Under the pieces are notes generated by a model. That model was given only the letters and a program-made list of their open reading frames with translations. It made no database searches and was not told where the DNA came from. A program made the translations under genes and the position numbers. 58,608 bases of DNA from Chromatiales bacterium. GTDB lineage: Bacteria > Pseudomonadota > Gammaproteobacteria > Chromatiales > Chromatiaceae. Positions 45,779 through 54,159 of the stretch are shown here, piece after piece (positions within the stretch are counted from its first letter, which is position 1; every line of letters begins with the position of its first letter). The DNA lies in contig JANQLO010000080.1 in the NCBI GenBank assembly GCA_028280505.1, positions 1 to 58,608 on the forward strand, given 5' to 3'.

Positions 45779-47902
45779 TCAGTGTGGCTTACAGTCGACG
45801 CCATAGCGCAGGATCAACTCGCTTAGTACCTGCGGATCGACTGGTTTAGCGACGAATTCGTCCATGCCGGCCCGCAAACAGGCGGCCCGGGTCTCCTCCG
45901 CGGCATTCGCGGTCAGCGCGACGATCGGCAGATGGTGGCCGGATTCTTCCTGAGCGCGATAGGCCTTGGTGAAATCGATACCATCCATATGCGGCATGCG
46001 TAAATCGACGAAAGCCAAATCGAACGCGGTTTCGGTCGCCGCGGCGAGCGCGGCCTGGCCGTCTCTGGCCAGGGTTACCTGACAACCGACCTGACCAAGC
46101 AACTTGGTAATCAGCTTGGCGTTGATATCGTCGTCCTCCGCCACCAGTACGCGACCACCGCCGGCAGGTATCTGCGGCATAGTGAGATCATCACCCGCCT
46201 CGGCCGCGATCACCGGTCGCAAACAATCGGCCATTGCCCGCCAAAGCTGTTGGGCATCGACGGGTTTGAACACGCTGGCAGCGGTAAAGTCCGCATTTGC
46301 CGGCTTACGGCGCGGATAACGCAAGTAAAGCAACGAGGTTCGTTCGCCCAAGAGCTTGCTTACCAAGGCACCGGTCTGCTCGAGATCGATCGCTCGCGGC
46401 CCGTCGGCGATCACCGCCAACCGGTCATGCGTTATCGCATCGTCACGGACCAACTTGCCCAAACGGTCGATACCGGAAGCCACGTGCACATTCATCTGCG
46501 CGGCCTCACACAATTCCGCGATCACACCGGCACTGTACGATTGCGGCTCCAGTATCACGACGTCATAGCCCCGCAGAATTTCCGGGGCCGTTGGCGGAGC
46601 GGTTTCGACATGGCCCAGCAAGGGCAATTCCACCGTGAAGGTACTGCCTTCGCCCTCGGCACTCTCGACACCGATGGTGCCACCCATCAGCGCCACCAGA
46701 TCGCGTGAGATTGCCGTGCCGAGACCGGTCCCGCCATGCCGTCGAGTCGAAGAATGGTCGGCCTGCCAGAAACTGTCGAACACATGTCCCACGCGATCGG
46801 CCGGAATGCCGATGCCGGTATCGCTGATCTGAATCCGCAAATAAGGCTCGGCGAAGCCATCGGCCGCGGGCATTGCACGCGCGTCGACCCGAATGTGTCC
46901 GCTGTCGGTGAATTTGACCGCATTGCCGATCAGATTGAAAAGGATCTGGCGAAAACGCAGCTGATCGCCATGCACCTGCTGCGGCAGATCGGGCGCAACC
47001 CGGCAAATCAGTTCGACGCCTTTGTCCAATGATTGATTGCACAAGGCCCAACAGGTCTCACTCAAAGTCTCGCGTAACTCAAAGGTCACCGGCTTGAGTT
47101 CGAGCTTGCCGGCGTCAATCTTCGATAAATCGAGAATGTCACCGATCAGGCCCTGCAAAACCCCTGCAGAGGTATTGATCGAATCGACATACTCGCGCTG
47201 CTCGCTGTCCAGTCGCGTGCGATTGAGCAGACCGGCCATGCCGATCACACCGGACAACGGGGTGCGCAGTTCATGCGTCATGGTCGCGAGAAAATCGCCA
47301 CGCGCTCGATTTGCCGTCTCGGCGGCCTGTTTGGCGTTTTGCAGCTTACGCAACAGGTTGTATTCGTAAGCCGGCAGTACCACCAACACCAGCGCGATAA
47401 ACGAAACCTCTAAGGTTTGCGCCTGCCAATCGCCGAGAATCGCGGCCACTACCGTGAATGCCAGCAAACTGCACAAAGACGCCAACAACAGATTGAGCGC
47501 ACCGTATCGCATGCCTTGCGACAGAAACGAAACCGCATACAACAAATAGAAGGGAACGGTGGAATCCCCGGTGAGATAAATGGCGCCCGTGGTGCCGCTC
47601 AGATCGGCCAGGATGCTGACATAGGTCCGGCCGCGCCAGAGCCCCGGGCGCTTGAGCACGCTGATCAAGATACCGCCGTACCAGACCAGATGCACGCCGA
47701 ACAACAATGCAAACTGTTGCCAAGTGAAGTCGTATTCGCCGAAATAGCCGGACAAACCGAGCATCGGCACCATGAATGCCCAGATCGACAATCGAATGAC
47801 CGCCGACTGGAACTCCTGAGACGTGCGGATCTCAGGACGAATACGCGACTCAAACATCCTCTGCCCCGGGGTAAACAGCGCCGTACCGGTAAACGCTGTC
47901 AT
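45779..47902 (-). CDS. Hybrid sensor histidine kinase, RpfC-like
   Basis: A 707-residue membrane kinase. Five to six hydrophobic helices occupy about 35-185, then the dimerisation domain with the phospho-accepting His in MTHELRTPLSG (H210), an ATPase domain (NLIGNAVKFTDSG, DTGIGIPADR, GGTGLGTAIS), a second segment without a clear receiver aspartate (about 450-560), and a C-terminal receiver with Asp near 630 (LAFVDLRMPHMDG). The membrane part, with SDTVPFYLLYAV-like and MRYGALNLL sequence, resembles RpfC, the fatty-acid-signal sensor; no RpfF or RpfG gene is nearby. It separates rnfE from nth, which are usually adjacent. Confidence 0.9.
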   Translation of the reverse strand: MTAFTGTALFTPGQRMFESRIRPEIRTSQEFQSAVIRLSIWAFMVPMLGLSGYFGEYDFTWQQFALLFGVHLVWYGGILISVLKRPGLWRGRTYVSILADLSGTTGAIYLTGDSTVPFYLLYAVSFLSQGMRYGALNLLLASLCSLLAFTVVAAILGDWQAQTLEVSFIALVLVVLPAYEYNLLRKLQNAKQAAETANRARGDFLATMTHELRTPLSGVIGMAGLLNRTRLDSEQREYVDSINTSAGVLQGLIGDILDLSKIDAGKLELKPVTFELRETLSETCWALCNQSLDKGVELICRVAPDLPQQVHGDQLRFRQILFNLIGNAVKFTDSGHIRVDARAMPAADGFAEPYLRIQISDTGIGIPADRVGHVFDSFWQADHSSTRRHGGTGLGTAISRDLVALMGGTIGVESAEGEGSTFTVELPLLGHVETAPPTAPEILRGYDVVILEPQSYSAGVIAELCEAAQMNVHVASGIDRLGKLVRDDAITHDRLAVIADGPRAIDLEQTGALVSKLLGERTSLLYLRYPRRKPANADFTAASVFKPVDAQQLWRAMADCLRPVIAAEAGDDLTMPQIPAGGGRVLVAEDDDINAKLITKLLGQVGCQVTLARDGQAALAAATETAFDLAFVDLRMPHMDGIDFTKAYRAQEESGHHLPIVALTANAAEETRAACLRAGMDEFVAKPVDPQVLSELILRYGVDCKPH

Positions 47903-47981
47903 CGTTGTTATGATTCGCGGCGATCATAACAGTACGGGGTGCCGCTTGCGCCACCTCGACCCGAAATCGGAATCAAATCAC

Positions 47982-48614
47982 ATGAACAAGGCCAAGCGCC
48001 AGGCGATCTTCGAGCGGCTCAGGGAAGCCAACCCGAACCCAACCACGGAGCTGAATTTCTCGACCCCGTTCGAACTATTGATTGCGGTGATCCTATCGGC
48101 CCAGGCCACCGACAAAGGCGTCAACAAGGCGACCGCCAAACTGTTCCCGGAGGCGAACACCCCGCAGGCGATCCTCGGCCTGGGTGTCGACGGCCTCAAG
48201 CGCTATATCAAGACCATCGGCCTGTTCAACAGCAAAGCGGAAAACATCATCAAAACCTGCCGCATACTGCTCGATGAGCACGACGGCGAGGTACCGGCCG
48301 AGCGCACCGCGCTCGAGGCCCTGCCCGGCGTTGGCCGTAAAACCGCAAATGTCGTTCTCAATACCGCATTCGGCCAGCCGACCATGGCAGTCGACACCCA
48401 CATTTTCAGGGTCGCCAATCGCACCGCTATCGCACCGGGCAAAACGGTGCTGGAGGTGGAAAAGCGATTGCTGCGGTTGGTACCGGAGGAATTCCTGCAC
48501 GATGCCCACCATTGGCTGATCCTGCACGGCCGGTACACGTGTGTCGCGCGTAAGCCGCGATGTGGCGCCTGCCTGATCGAAGACCTGTGTGAGTTTCGTC
48601 ACAAAACCGAGTAG
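47982..48614 (+). CDS. nth: Endonuclease III
   Basis: A 210-residue bifunctional DNA glycosylase/AP lyase for oxidised pyrimidines. The helix-hairpin-helix LPGVGRKTANVVL carries the catalytic Lys, VDTHIFRVANR holds the catalytic Asp, and the C-terminal cluster site is C-x6-C-x2-C-x5-C (CVARKPRCGACLIEDLC). I start at ATG 47982; a longer in-phase frame overlaps the divergent kinase gene and is not part of the family. nth commonly follows the rnf operon in gammaproteobacteria. Confidence 0.97.
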   Translation: MNKAKRQAIFERLREANPNPTTELNFSTPFELLIAVILSAQATDKGVNKATAKLFPEANTPQAILGLGVDGLKRYIKTIGLFNSKAENIIKTCRILLDEHDGEVPAERTALEALPGVGRKTANVVLNTAFGQPTMAVDTHIFRVANRTAIAPGKTVLEVEKRLLRLVPEEFLHDAHHWLILHGRYTCVARKPRCGACLIEDLCEFRHKTE

Positions 48615-48744
48615 CCGACACGCCGCACTACACGAGACAACGCAATCTGCGGGGTTATTGTCGCCCACAAGTCGTTTCCAAGCGCTATTGATAGCTTTGA
48701 CTGCTGTGGCACCATGACCCGCGACGAGTGGGAATGAAAGTGCC

Positions 48745-49170
48745 ATGTTCGGACAAGACCGAGAACAACTCCGCCGTTTTTTTAAAACCGCCTGGGACAA
48801 ACGCCAGAGCGGTGAAGCCCTGCAACCGCTGGAACGGATGGTGGTGCAAGTGATCGAACAACATCCGGAGTATCAGCGTCAAATGAGTGACGACGATCAA
48901 CTGCTGCGGGACTTCACGCCGGAACTGGGTGAGACCAATCCCTGGCTGCATATGGGAATGCACATCGCTCTTGCCGAACAACTGGGTAGCGATCGACCAC
49001 CGGGCATCCGAGAACATTATCGCAACATCGTCGGCCGTTACGGCGACCGACACAGCGCAGAGCACGCGATGATGGAATGTCTCGGCATGAGCCTTTGGGA
49101 GGCACAGCGCAGCGGCGCACAACCGGACGAAAAGGCCTATCTGGCCTGCCTGTCCAGGCTGACGCGATGA
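48745..49170 (+). CDS. DUF1841 family protein
   Basis: A 141-residue soluble protein, full length for the family: MFGQDREQLRRFFKTAW, PLERMVVQVIEQHPEY, NPWLHMGMHIALAEQLG, HSAEHAMMECLGMSLWEAQR. The His-rich helices (HMGMHIAL, AEHAMMECL) hint at a metal-binding or DinB-like fold, but no function is known. It has an ATG with GGAATGA ahead. It precedes the RiPP operon by about 215 bp on the same strand and is probably a separate transcript. Confidence 0.85.
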   Translation: MFGQDREQLRRFFKTAWDKRQSGEALQPLERMVVQVIEQHPEYQRQMSDDDQLLRDFTPELGETNPWLHMGMHIALAEQLGSDRPPGIREHYRNIVGRYGDRHSAEHAMMECLGMSLWEAQRSGAQPDEKAYLACLSRLTR

Positions 49171-49305
49171 AATGTTTTGTACCGTTTCCCGGTCTTAGCC
49201 GAGGAACCAGGAAGGGCCCGAGCACTGGCATCGGGACACCCGGTGAAACTAACTAAATATTCAGGTTTTATCGCCACTTACGCAACAATTTAAATCCGCG
49301 GAGTG

Positions 49306-49383
49306 ATGATGAAAGAAAAACTGGCGATCCACCGGCATCTAGTCACCGGCGTCCCAGTTCGTGTTAACTCATTAGGAGAGTGA
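49306..49383 (+). CDS. Candidate 25-residue leader peptide before the RiPP precursor
   Basis: A short frame from ATG 49306 (or ATG 49309, which has GCGGAG 5 bp ahead) to TGA 49381-49383, reading MKEKLAIHRHLV and so on to SLGE. Its stop lies 2 nt before the precursor ATG, and the precursor's AGGAGAG ribosome site lies inside its last codons. This is the layout of a translationally coupled leader. It could equally be a chance frame; there is no similarity evidence. Confidence 0.25.
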   Translation: MMKEKLAIHRHLVTGVPVRVNSLGE

Positions 49384-49385
49384 AG

Positions 49386-49838
49386 ATGTCGAAGAAATCC
49401 ATGAAACCTGTCGCCGCCGCCATCGGTGCCGCTTTCGCCGGTTCAATGATGCTCGCAGGCGCCGCGAGCGCATCCAGCGCCACCGGCAATCCTTTCGGTC
49501 TCACCGAACTGAACGGTGGCTACGCGCAAATCGCCAGCAACCATGGCGAAGGCAAATGTGGTGCCGGCAAATGTGGCGGCTCATCGGGCGGCGGTGAAGG
49601 CAAGTGCGGCGCCGGCAAATGCGGCGGCTCCAAGGCCAGCGGCGGTGAAGGCAAATGCGGTGCCGGCAAGTGCGGCGGCTCCAAGGCCAGCGGTGGCGAA
49701 GGCAAGTGCGGCGCCGGCAAGTGCGGCGGCTCGTCCAGTGCCGGTGAAGGCAAGTGTGGCGCCGGTAAGTGCGGCGGCTCCAAGGCCAGCGGTGGTGAAG
49801 GCAAATGCGGTGCCGGCAAGTGCGGCGGCTCCAAGTAA
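49386..49838 (+). CDS. hvfA: Exported Cys-rich RiPP precursor, HvfA/bufferin-like
   Basis: A 150-residue precursor peptide. A Sec signal peptide (MSKKSMKPVAAAIGAAFAGS to about AGAASA) is followed by a conserved NPFGLTELNGGYAQIA stretch and then six EGKCGAGKCGG units with 12 cysteines, all spaced C-x4-C, and no other Cys. EGKCG is the recognition and modification motif of HvfA-type peptides, whose cysteines are oxidised by MNIO enzymes and bind copper. The next genes encode that enzyme, its partner and a DoxX protein. I start at ATG 49386 with AGGAGAG upstream; a GTG at 49380 is less likely. Modification here is predicted, not shown. Confidence 0.88.
   Translation: MSKKSMKPVAAAIGAAFAGSMMLAGAASASSATGNPFGLTELNGGYAQIASNHGEGKCGAGKCGGSSGGGEGKCGAGKCGGSKASGGEGKCGAGKCGGSKASGGEGKCGAGKCGGSSSAGEGKCGAGKCGGSKASGGEGKCGAGKCGGSK
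49548..49835 (+). repeat. Six tandem 48/51-bp units within the precursor gene
   Basis: Units begin at 49548, 49596, 49647, 49698, 49746 and 49797. Each encodes EGKCGAGKCGGS plus a short linker of the GGG, KASGG or SAG type; the last is cut to 13 codons before the stop. Units 2, 3 and 5 encode identical residues, while third positions vary a little (AAA/AAG, TGC/TGT). Expansion by unequal exchange is likely. Confidence 0.9.
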
Positions 49839-49939
49839 GCCGCTAACCCGCTAAGCAAGACCGCGGGCATCCTCCAACCGCGGTCGAGCCCTCTACGGCG
49901 GATCCCTGTACGGGATCCGCTGCTCTCAGGAACATCGCC

Positions 49940-50812
49940 ATGCAGACCGAACCCACCCAACAAACCCAGCCCAAAACCGCACTCAGCGGCGCCGGTCTCG
50001 GTTTTCGCCTCGCGCTGATCGACGAGATGAAGGAAACACCGCCGACGAATGTCGATTTCTTCGAGGTCGCCCCGGAAAACTGGATCAACGTCGGCGGCGC
50101 GCGCGGCAAATCGCTGCGCCACTTTACCGAGCGCTATCCGCTAGTATGCCATGGGCTGTCGCTGTCGATCGGAGGCCCGGCACCCATCGACGACGCGTTT
50201 CTGCATGACGTCAAGGCCTTCCTGGATCTTCATCAGGCGAAAGCCTATACCGAACACCTTTCATACTGTGGCGACAGCGGTCAGATGTACGACCTCATGC
50301 CGATCCCGTTCACCGAAGAGGCGGTGAGCTATGTCGCCGCACGCATTCGCCACGTGCAGGACGTGCTGGAACGTCGCATCGGGGTGGAGAACGTGTCTAC
50401 TTACGCCGCACCGACCGGAGAGATGACCGAACTCGAGTTTCTGAATGCCGTGGTCAACGAGGCCGATTGCGGCTTCCACCTCGACATCAACAATATCTTC
50501 GTCAATAGCAAAAACCATGGCTTCGACGCACGCGAATATCTGGCGGGCATACCGGCCGACCGAATCATTTATGCGCATATCGCGGGTCATCTTTGCGAAG
50601 AGGACGACCTTCGGATCGACACGCACGGCGAGGACGTGTTGCCCGAAGTGTGGAGCCTGCTGGACGAGGCCTACTCGCGCTATGGCGTCTTTCCGACCTT
50701 GCTCGAACGTGATTTCAATATTCCGCCACTCGCCGATTTGCTATTGGAAGTCGACGAAATCGTAAAACGCCAACAACGCTGGCAGGAGGTCAAGGGTGTC
50801 AACGTCGCCTGA
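49940..50812 (+). CDS. hvfB: Multinuclear non-haem iron oxidative enzyme (MNIO, DUF692), HvfB-like
   Basis: A 290-residue TIM-barrel enzyme of the MbnB/DUF692 family, which uses a two- or three-iron site to oxidise cysteines of ribosomal peptides. Likely metal ligands are all present: H71 (CHGLSLS), E105-H106 (TEHLSY), E150-N151 (VENVS), H180 and D182 (FHLDINN), H213 and H217 (AHIAGH), D228-H229 (DTHGED) and E256 (LERDFN). The opening GLGFRLALIDE and FFEVAPENW are typical. Its target is the precursor encoded 101 bp upstream, and its partner is the overlapping DUF2063 protein (17 bp). Confidence 0.93.
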   Translation: MQTEPTQQTQPKTALSGAGLGFRLALIDEMKETPPTNVDFFEVAPENWINVGGARGKSLRHFTERYPLVCHGLSLSIGGPAPIDDAFLHDVKAFLDLHQAKAYTEHLSYCGDSGQMYDLMPIPFTEEAVSYVAARIRHVQDVLERRIGVENVSTYAAPTGEMTELEFLNAVVNEADCGFHLDINNIFVNSKNHGFDAREYLAGIPADRIIYAHIAGHLCEEDDLRIDTHGEDVLPEVWSLLDEAYSRYGVFPTLLERDFNIPPLADLLLEVDEIVKRQQRWQEVKGVNVA

Positions 50813-51575
50813 GATGTCGCTACCGGAATTCCAGCGTCAGCAACTCGCGTTCACGGCACACATTCGCGACCCGGAAAACAATCCGGTACCGGATGGCATA
50901 CCGGCGCGGCGCATGGGCATCTATACCGAGCTGTTCTTCAACAATATCGACGATCAGCTGTCGACCAATTTTCCGATACTGCGCCAAATCAGCAGTGACG
51001 AACAATGGTACGCGATGGTGCGCGACTTCATGATTCGTCACCGCGCCGAAACACCCTTGTTCACCGAGGTCGGCCAGGAGTTCCTGGAATATCTCCGGCA
51101 GGAACGCAAACCACACGCCAACGACTGGCCCTTTATGCTCGAACTGGCTCATTACGAATATGTCGAACTCGCGGTCTATATCAGCGAGGAGGATGACGAA
51201 CTGGCGGATATCGACCCGAACGGCGATCTGCTCGAAGGTCGCCCGGCGGTCGCGGCAACGGCATGGAACCTGAGCTATCAATGGCCCGTACATCACATCG
51301 GGCCGGACCATCTACCGGATGAGCAGCCGAACGAACCAACACACCTGGTCGTCTATCGCGACCGGCTCGACGAGGTGCATTTCCTGGAGATCAATGCCGT
51401 TACCCAACGCCTGCTGCAACTCCTGAAAGAAAACCCGAAGCTCAGCGGTCTCGATGTACTGAAAACGATCGCCGAGGAACTCGCTCATCCCGATGTCGAT
51501 ACCGTAATCAAGGCAGGCAAGGATATTCTCGACGATTTACGTCAGCGCAATGTCATTTTGGGCAGCCGCGCCTAA
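50796..51575 (+). CDS. hvfC: DUF2063 partner protein of the MNIO enzyme, HvfC/MbnC-like
   Basis: A 259-residue protein. The N-terminal DUF2063 domain (about 8-100: FQRQQLAFTAHIRDPE, RRMGIYTELFFNNIDDQLST, FPILRQISSDEQWYAMVRDF) binds the precursor leader or core in related systems and forms a complex with the MNIO enzyme. A C-terminal domain of HvfC type follows (about 125-255). The GTG start 50796 has a strong GGAGGT site 5 bp ahead and overlaps hvfB by 17 bp; ATG 50814 is possible. The overlap implies a 1:1 complex. Confidence 0.9.
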   Translation: MSTSPEMSLPEFQRQQLAFTAHIRDPENNPVPDGIPARRMGIYTELFFNNIDDQLSTNFPILRQISSDEQWYAMVRDFMIRHRAETPLFTEVGQEFLEYLRQERKPHANDWPFMLELAHYEYVELAVYISEEDDELADIDPNGDLLEGRPAVAATAWNLSYQWPVHHIGPDHLPDEQPNEPTHLVVYRDRLDEVHFLEINAVTQRLLQLLKENPKLSGLDVLKTIAEELAHPDVDTVIKAGKDILDDLRQRNVILGSRA

Positions 51576-51617
51576 GCATGGTTAAAAAACTTCAAACGCG
51601 TCGTACCGAGGATAACA

Positions 51618-52184
51618 ATGATTGGATTGCTCAACCGTCTGCAGGATCTGCTCGACAGCTTCCGCGCAATCGATTTTCTTGCTCCCCTGGCCCTAAGGCT
51701 CTATCTCGTTCCGGTATTCTGGATGGCCGGCACCAACAAGCTCGGCGATATGGAAAACACCATTGCCTGGTTCGGCAACCCGGACTGGGGACTGGGCCTA
51801 CCGATGCCGGCGCTTATGGCCTGGGCCGCGGCATTGACCGAGGCCGCGGGCGCCATACTGCTGCTGATCGGTCTTGCAACCCGCTGGATCTCCATCCCGC
51901 TGATGATCACCATGGTGGTCGCTGCGGTTACCGTACACCTGGAAAACGGCTGGGCGGCAATCGCCGAGACACCGGAATCGGCGGAACGCCTGAATGCGGC
52001 AAATTCCATCCTGCAGGAACACGGTAACTTCAGCTGGTTGACGGGCTCGGGAGAGTTCGTGGTACTGAACAACGGCATAGAGTTCGCCGCGACTTACTTC
52101 ATCATGCTGTTGGCGCTGTTCTTCATCGGCGGCGGCAAATACCTCAGCGTCGATTACTGGATTGCCCAACGCTTCCGCGACTGA
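51618..52184 (+). CDS. hvfD: DoxX family membrane protein, HvfD-like
   Basis: A 188-residue inner-membrane protein with four helices (PLALRLYLVPVFWMAGTNKL, LTEAAGAILLLIGLATRW, PLMITMVVAAVTVHLENGW, FAATYFIMLLALFFIGGGKY). DoxX proteins accompany MNIO/DUF2063 pairs in most HvfABCD and bufferin operons and may pass electrons or quinones to the modification step or help export; the role is not established. It is 42 bp after hvfC and the last gene before a terminator. Confidence 0.88.
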   Translation: MIGLLNRLQDLLDSFRAIDFLAPLALRLYLVPVFWMAGTNKLGDMENTIAWFGNPDWGLGLPMPALMAWAAALTEAAGAILLLIGLATRWISIPLMITMVVAAVTVHLENGWAAIAETPESAERLNAANSILQEHGNFSWLTGSGEFVVLNNGIEFAATYFIMLLALFFIGGGKYLSVDYWIAQRFRD

Positions 52185-52205
52185 AATCGTCGTCGCGATA
52201 AGGAT

Positions 52206-52237
52206 AAGGCCCGGCAGATCCCGGGCCTTTCGTTTTT
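52206..52237 (+). terminator. Rho-independent terminator of the RiPP operon
   Basis: A 9-bp stem (AAGGCCCGG/CCGGGCCTT, 52206-52214 and 52221-52229) with a 6-nt loop, followed by TCGTTTTT. It lies 21 bp after the DoxX gene and 4 bp before the stop of the convergent metA, and may serve both. Confidence 0.85.
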
Positions 52238-52241
52238 ACGC

Positions 52242-53309
52242 TTACCGAGCCAAACCCAGCGGATTCTGCGGGTCGACGCCATCCATGAAGGGCAGACGCC
52301 GGTCGCTGTGGGTCAATTGATAAACCAAACCGACCCAGTTGCCGACCACCGCGTGCGCCGTGTCACGCCAAGTATTGTCCAGCCCCTGGGTCACCAAGGT
52401 ATCCGGAAAATCCGGAATGGCCCGGCCGGCAGCACGTGTACTATCCAATCGTGCACGGTACTCGCGCAGTACGGCCTTGTCGCGGGGGGAAAAGTAATGA
52501 TCGACGAACGGCGGATAAACACCGGCCTCACCCGCGGCATAACGCATCACCTCACGTTTGTACTCCTTCAGCAGCGAGATGGTGTCGTATTCCGGATGCC
52601 CTTGGAAAAACACAAAACGAAAGCCGTCGGGACTGGTCGCCAAATGCACCCCGACCTCACTCTCGGCAAGCACCTGTAGACCGGCCTCGTCGAACTGCGC
52701 ACGCGAAACGTCATTCCAGCGCGAGTGCGGTACATCGAAACGTGTGTTGACGTCATGCACCAGGGGATGGTGCTTATCGACCACCCGGTGTGGAAACACC
52801 CCCCAGGTCTTGCGCGGTCGTGGGGTACGCCGCTGGCCATAGCGAAAATCCAATACCGCATGGGTCGCCAAACAGCTGCACAGCGTCGACGTGACATTCT
52901 CGTATGCCCAATCGATAACGTCGATCAGCGGCGCCCAGAACGGTTCCTCCGACAACGCCGGACCGGTCACGTTGGCGCCGGTGATGATCAGCGCATCCAG
53001 CCCCTGGCCACGCACCTGCTCGAAAGTGTCGTAATACGCATCGATATGGGCACGCGCCCCGGCGTCACGCGTCAGTTCGGGCAAAGTGAACGGATGCATA
53101 TAGAACTGAGCAATCGGATTACTCTCACCGATCAGACGGAAGAACTGACGTTCCGTCGCAGCCAAGGCCTTGTCCGGCATCATGTTGAGCAGGCCGATAT
53201 GCAGTTCGCGGATATCCTGGTGCAAGGCACGATCCGGCGGCAACACATTGAGGCCTTCCTGGCGCAAGCGTCCGAAGGTTGGCAACGCATTGTGGGCGAC
53301 GATAGGCAT
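52242..53309 (-). CDS. metA: Homoserine O-acyltransferase (MetA family; probably O-succinyltransferase)
   Basis: A 355-residue enzyme of methionine synthesis that transfers a succinyl or acetyl group to homoserine. The glutamine-amidotransferase-like fold is seen in LHIGLLNMMPDKALAATERQ, ALIITGANVT, the nucleophile region STLCSCLATHAVLDF, WGVFPHR and the His of FFQGHPEYDT. Acyl-donor choice cannot be told with confidence from motifs alone. The start is ATG 53309, 4 bp after the stop of an ATPase gene on the same strand, so the two are probably co-transcribed; a longer frame into the ATPase gene is not used. Confidence 0.9.
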   Translation of the reverse strand: MPIVAHNALPTFGRLRQEGLNVLPPDRALHQDIRELHIGLLNMMPDKALAATERQFFRLIGESNPIAQFYMHPFTLPELTRDAGARAHIDAYYDTFEQVRGQGLDALIITGANVTGPALSEEPFWAPLIDVIDWAYENVTSTLCSCLATHAVLDFRYGQRRTPRPRKTWGVFPHRVVDKHHPLVHDVNTRFDVPHSRWNDVSRAQFDEAGLQVLAESEVGVHLATSPDGFRFVFFQGHPEYDTISLLKEYKREVMRYAAGEAGVYPPFVDHYFSPRDKAVLREYRARLDSTRAAGRAIPDFPDTLVTQGLDNTWRDTAHAVVGNWVGLVYQLTHSDRRLPFMDGVDPQNPLGLAR

Positions 53310-53313
53310 AGGC

Positions 53314-54159
53314 TCAGTTGCTACGGGCGATGGCCGTCTCCAACAAATCGAGAAAATCCCGTTCGTCACGCACCTCACCGATGTCGCGCGACGTTACCGT
53401 ATATCCCCGCTTGGCAATCTCCTCGTAGCGCGGCACGCGGGAACGGAACAGCCGCGGGAACACCCAACGGGTGAACGCGTCCGGATCCATCTCGGCCGCG
53501 TAACGGATGCCGTTCTCCTCAAGATAGACCGCCAATTGCTCGGTGAGAAATTCAGGCCGATAGTACAAAGGCTTGGGATCGCTTTGCGCACGGGCGATCA
53601 GCTTTTGTTCCTCTTCCTCATCGGTCACCTGGATGTACAAGATCAGCGTATGTTCGGCCAACAGCTCGATCACACCCGGCTCTTCGAGTTCGCACAGCGA
53701 GCCACCGACGTCGTTGACGAAATGAGGATACCCATAGATCTGGCGCCCCTTTTCGATAAATGCCGGCACGTCGCGCATTGCGGCAATCTCGGCATCACGG
53801 TATCGCGCCTGGCGCTGTTGGAAATCTTCCAGCGGCACACCGCCCCGCTCCGGATCGCCAAGCTTGCCGACAAACGATAGCACCGGTCCCAGATCGGAGA
53901 CCTTGATGTTGTTACGGATGTAGATCCAATCGTTGCGCAGCAACTCGCTCAGGAAAGGCACCTGCATCGCCTGACCCTTGATCAAATCGAGTATCGCCTC
54001 ATCGAGATAGCGGGTGCCGATTCGATAGTCACCCGAATAGTGATACCACTGGTGATGACGCAGCATCGCGGAAATATGGGTCTTACCCACGCCGGACATC
54101 CCGACCAGGGTGACCTTCTTGTACTTCCAGTTACGGAATTCCTCGACGCTGAACTTCAC
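53314..54159 (-). CDS. P-loop ATPase of unknown function
   Basis: A 281-residue soluble protein. A Walker A GMSGVGKTH lies at 19-27, after KKVTLV, in a nucleotide-kinase-like fold. VNDVGGSLCELEEPG is a candidate Walker B or substrate loop, and the rest is helical with many charged residues (DEEEEQKLIARAQ). I do not recognise a named family function; similar genes are annotated only as ATPase. It is directly upstream of metA with a 4-bp gap, which may mean a link with methionine or C1 metabolism or only shared transcription. Confidence 0.75.
   Translation of the reverse strand: MKFSVEEFRNWKYKKVTLVGMSGVGKTHISAMLRHHQWYHYSGDYRIGTRYLDEAILDLIKGQAMQVPFLSELLRNDWIYIRNNIKVSDLGPVLSFVGKLGDPERGGVPLEDFQQRQARYRDAEIAAMRDVPAFIEKGRQIYGYPHFVNDVGGSLCELEEPGVIELLAEHTLILYIQVTDEEEEQKLIARAQSDPKPLYYRPEFLTEQLAVYLEENGIRYAAEMDPDAFTRWVFPRLFRSRVPRYEEIAKRGYTVTSRDIGEVRDERDFLDLLETAIARSN

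Noticed and set aside
49202-49235. ECF-sigma-type promoter (GGAACC) before the RiPP operon
   Set aside because: The -35-like word has no convincing partner at 16-17 bp, and no sigma or anti-sigma gene is nearby.
49548-49835. CRISPR-like or tandem non-coding repeat
   Set aside because: The repeats are coding units in one open frame with no unique spacers, and they encode EGKCG-type motifs.
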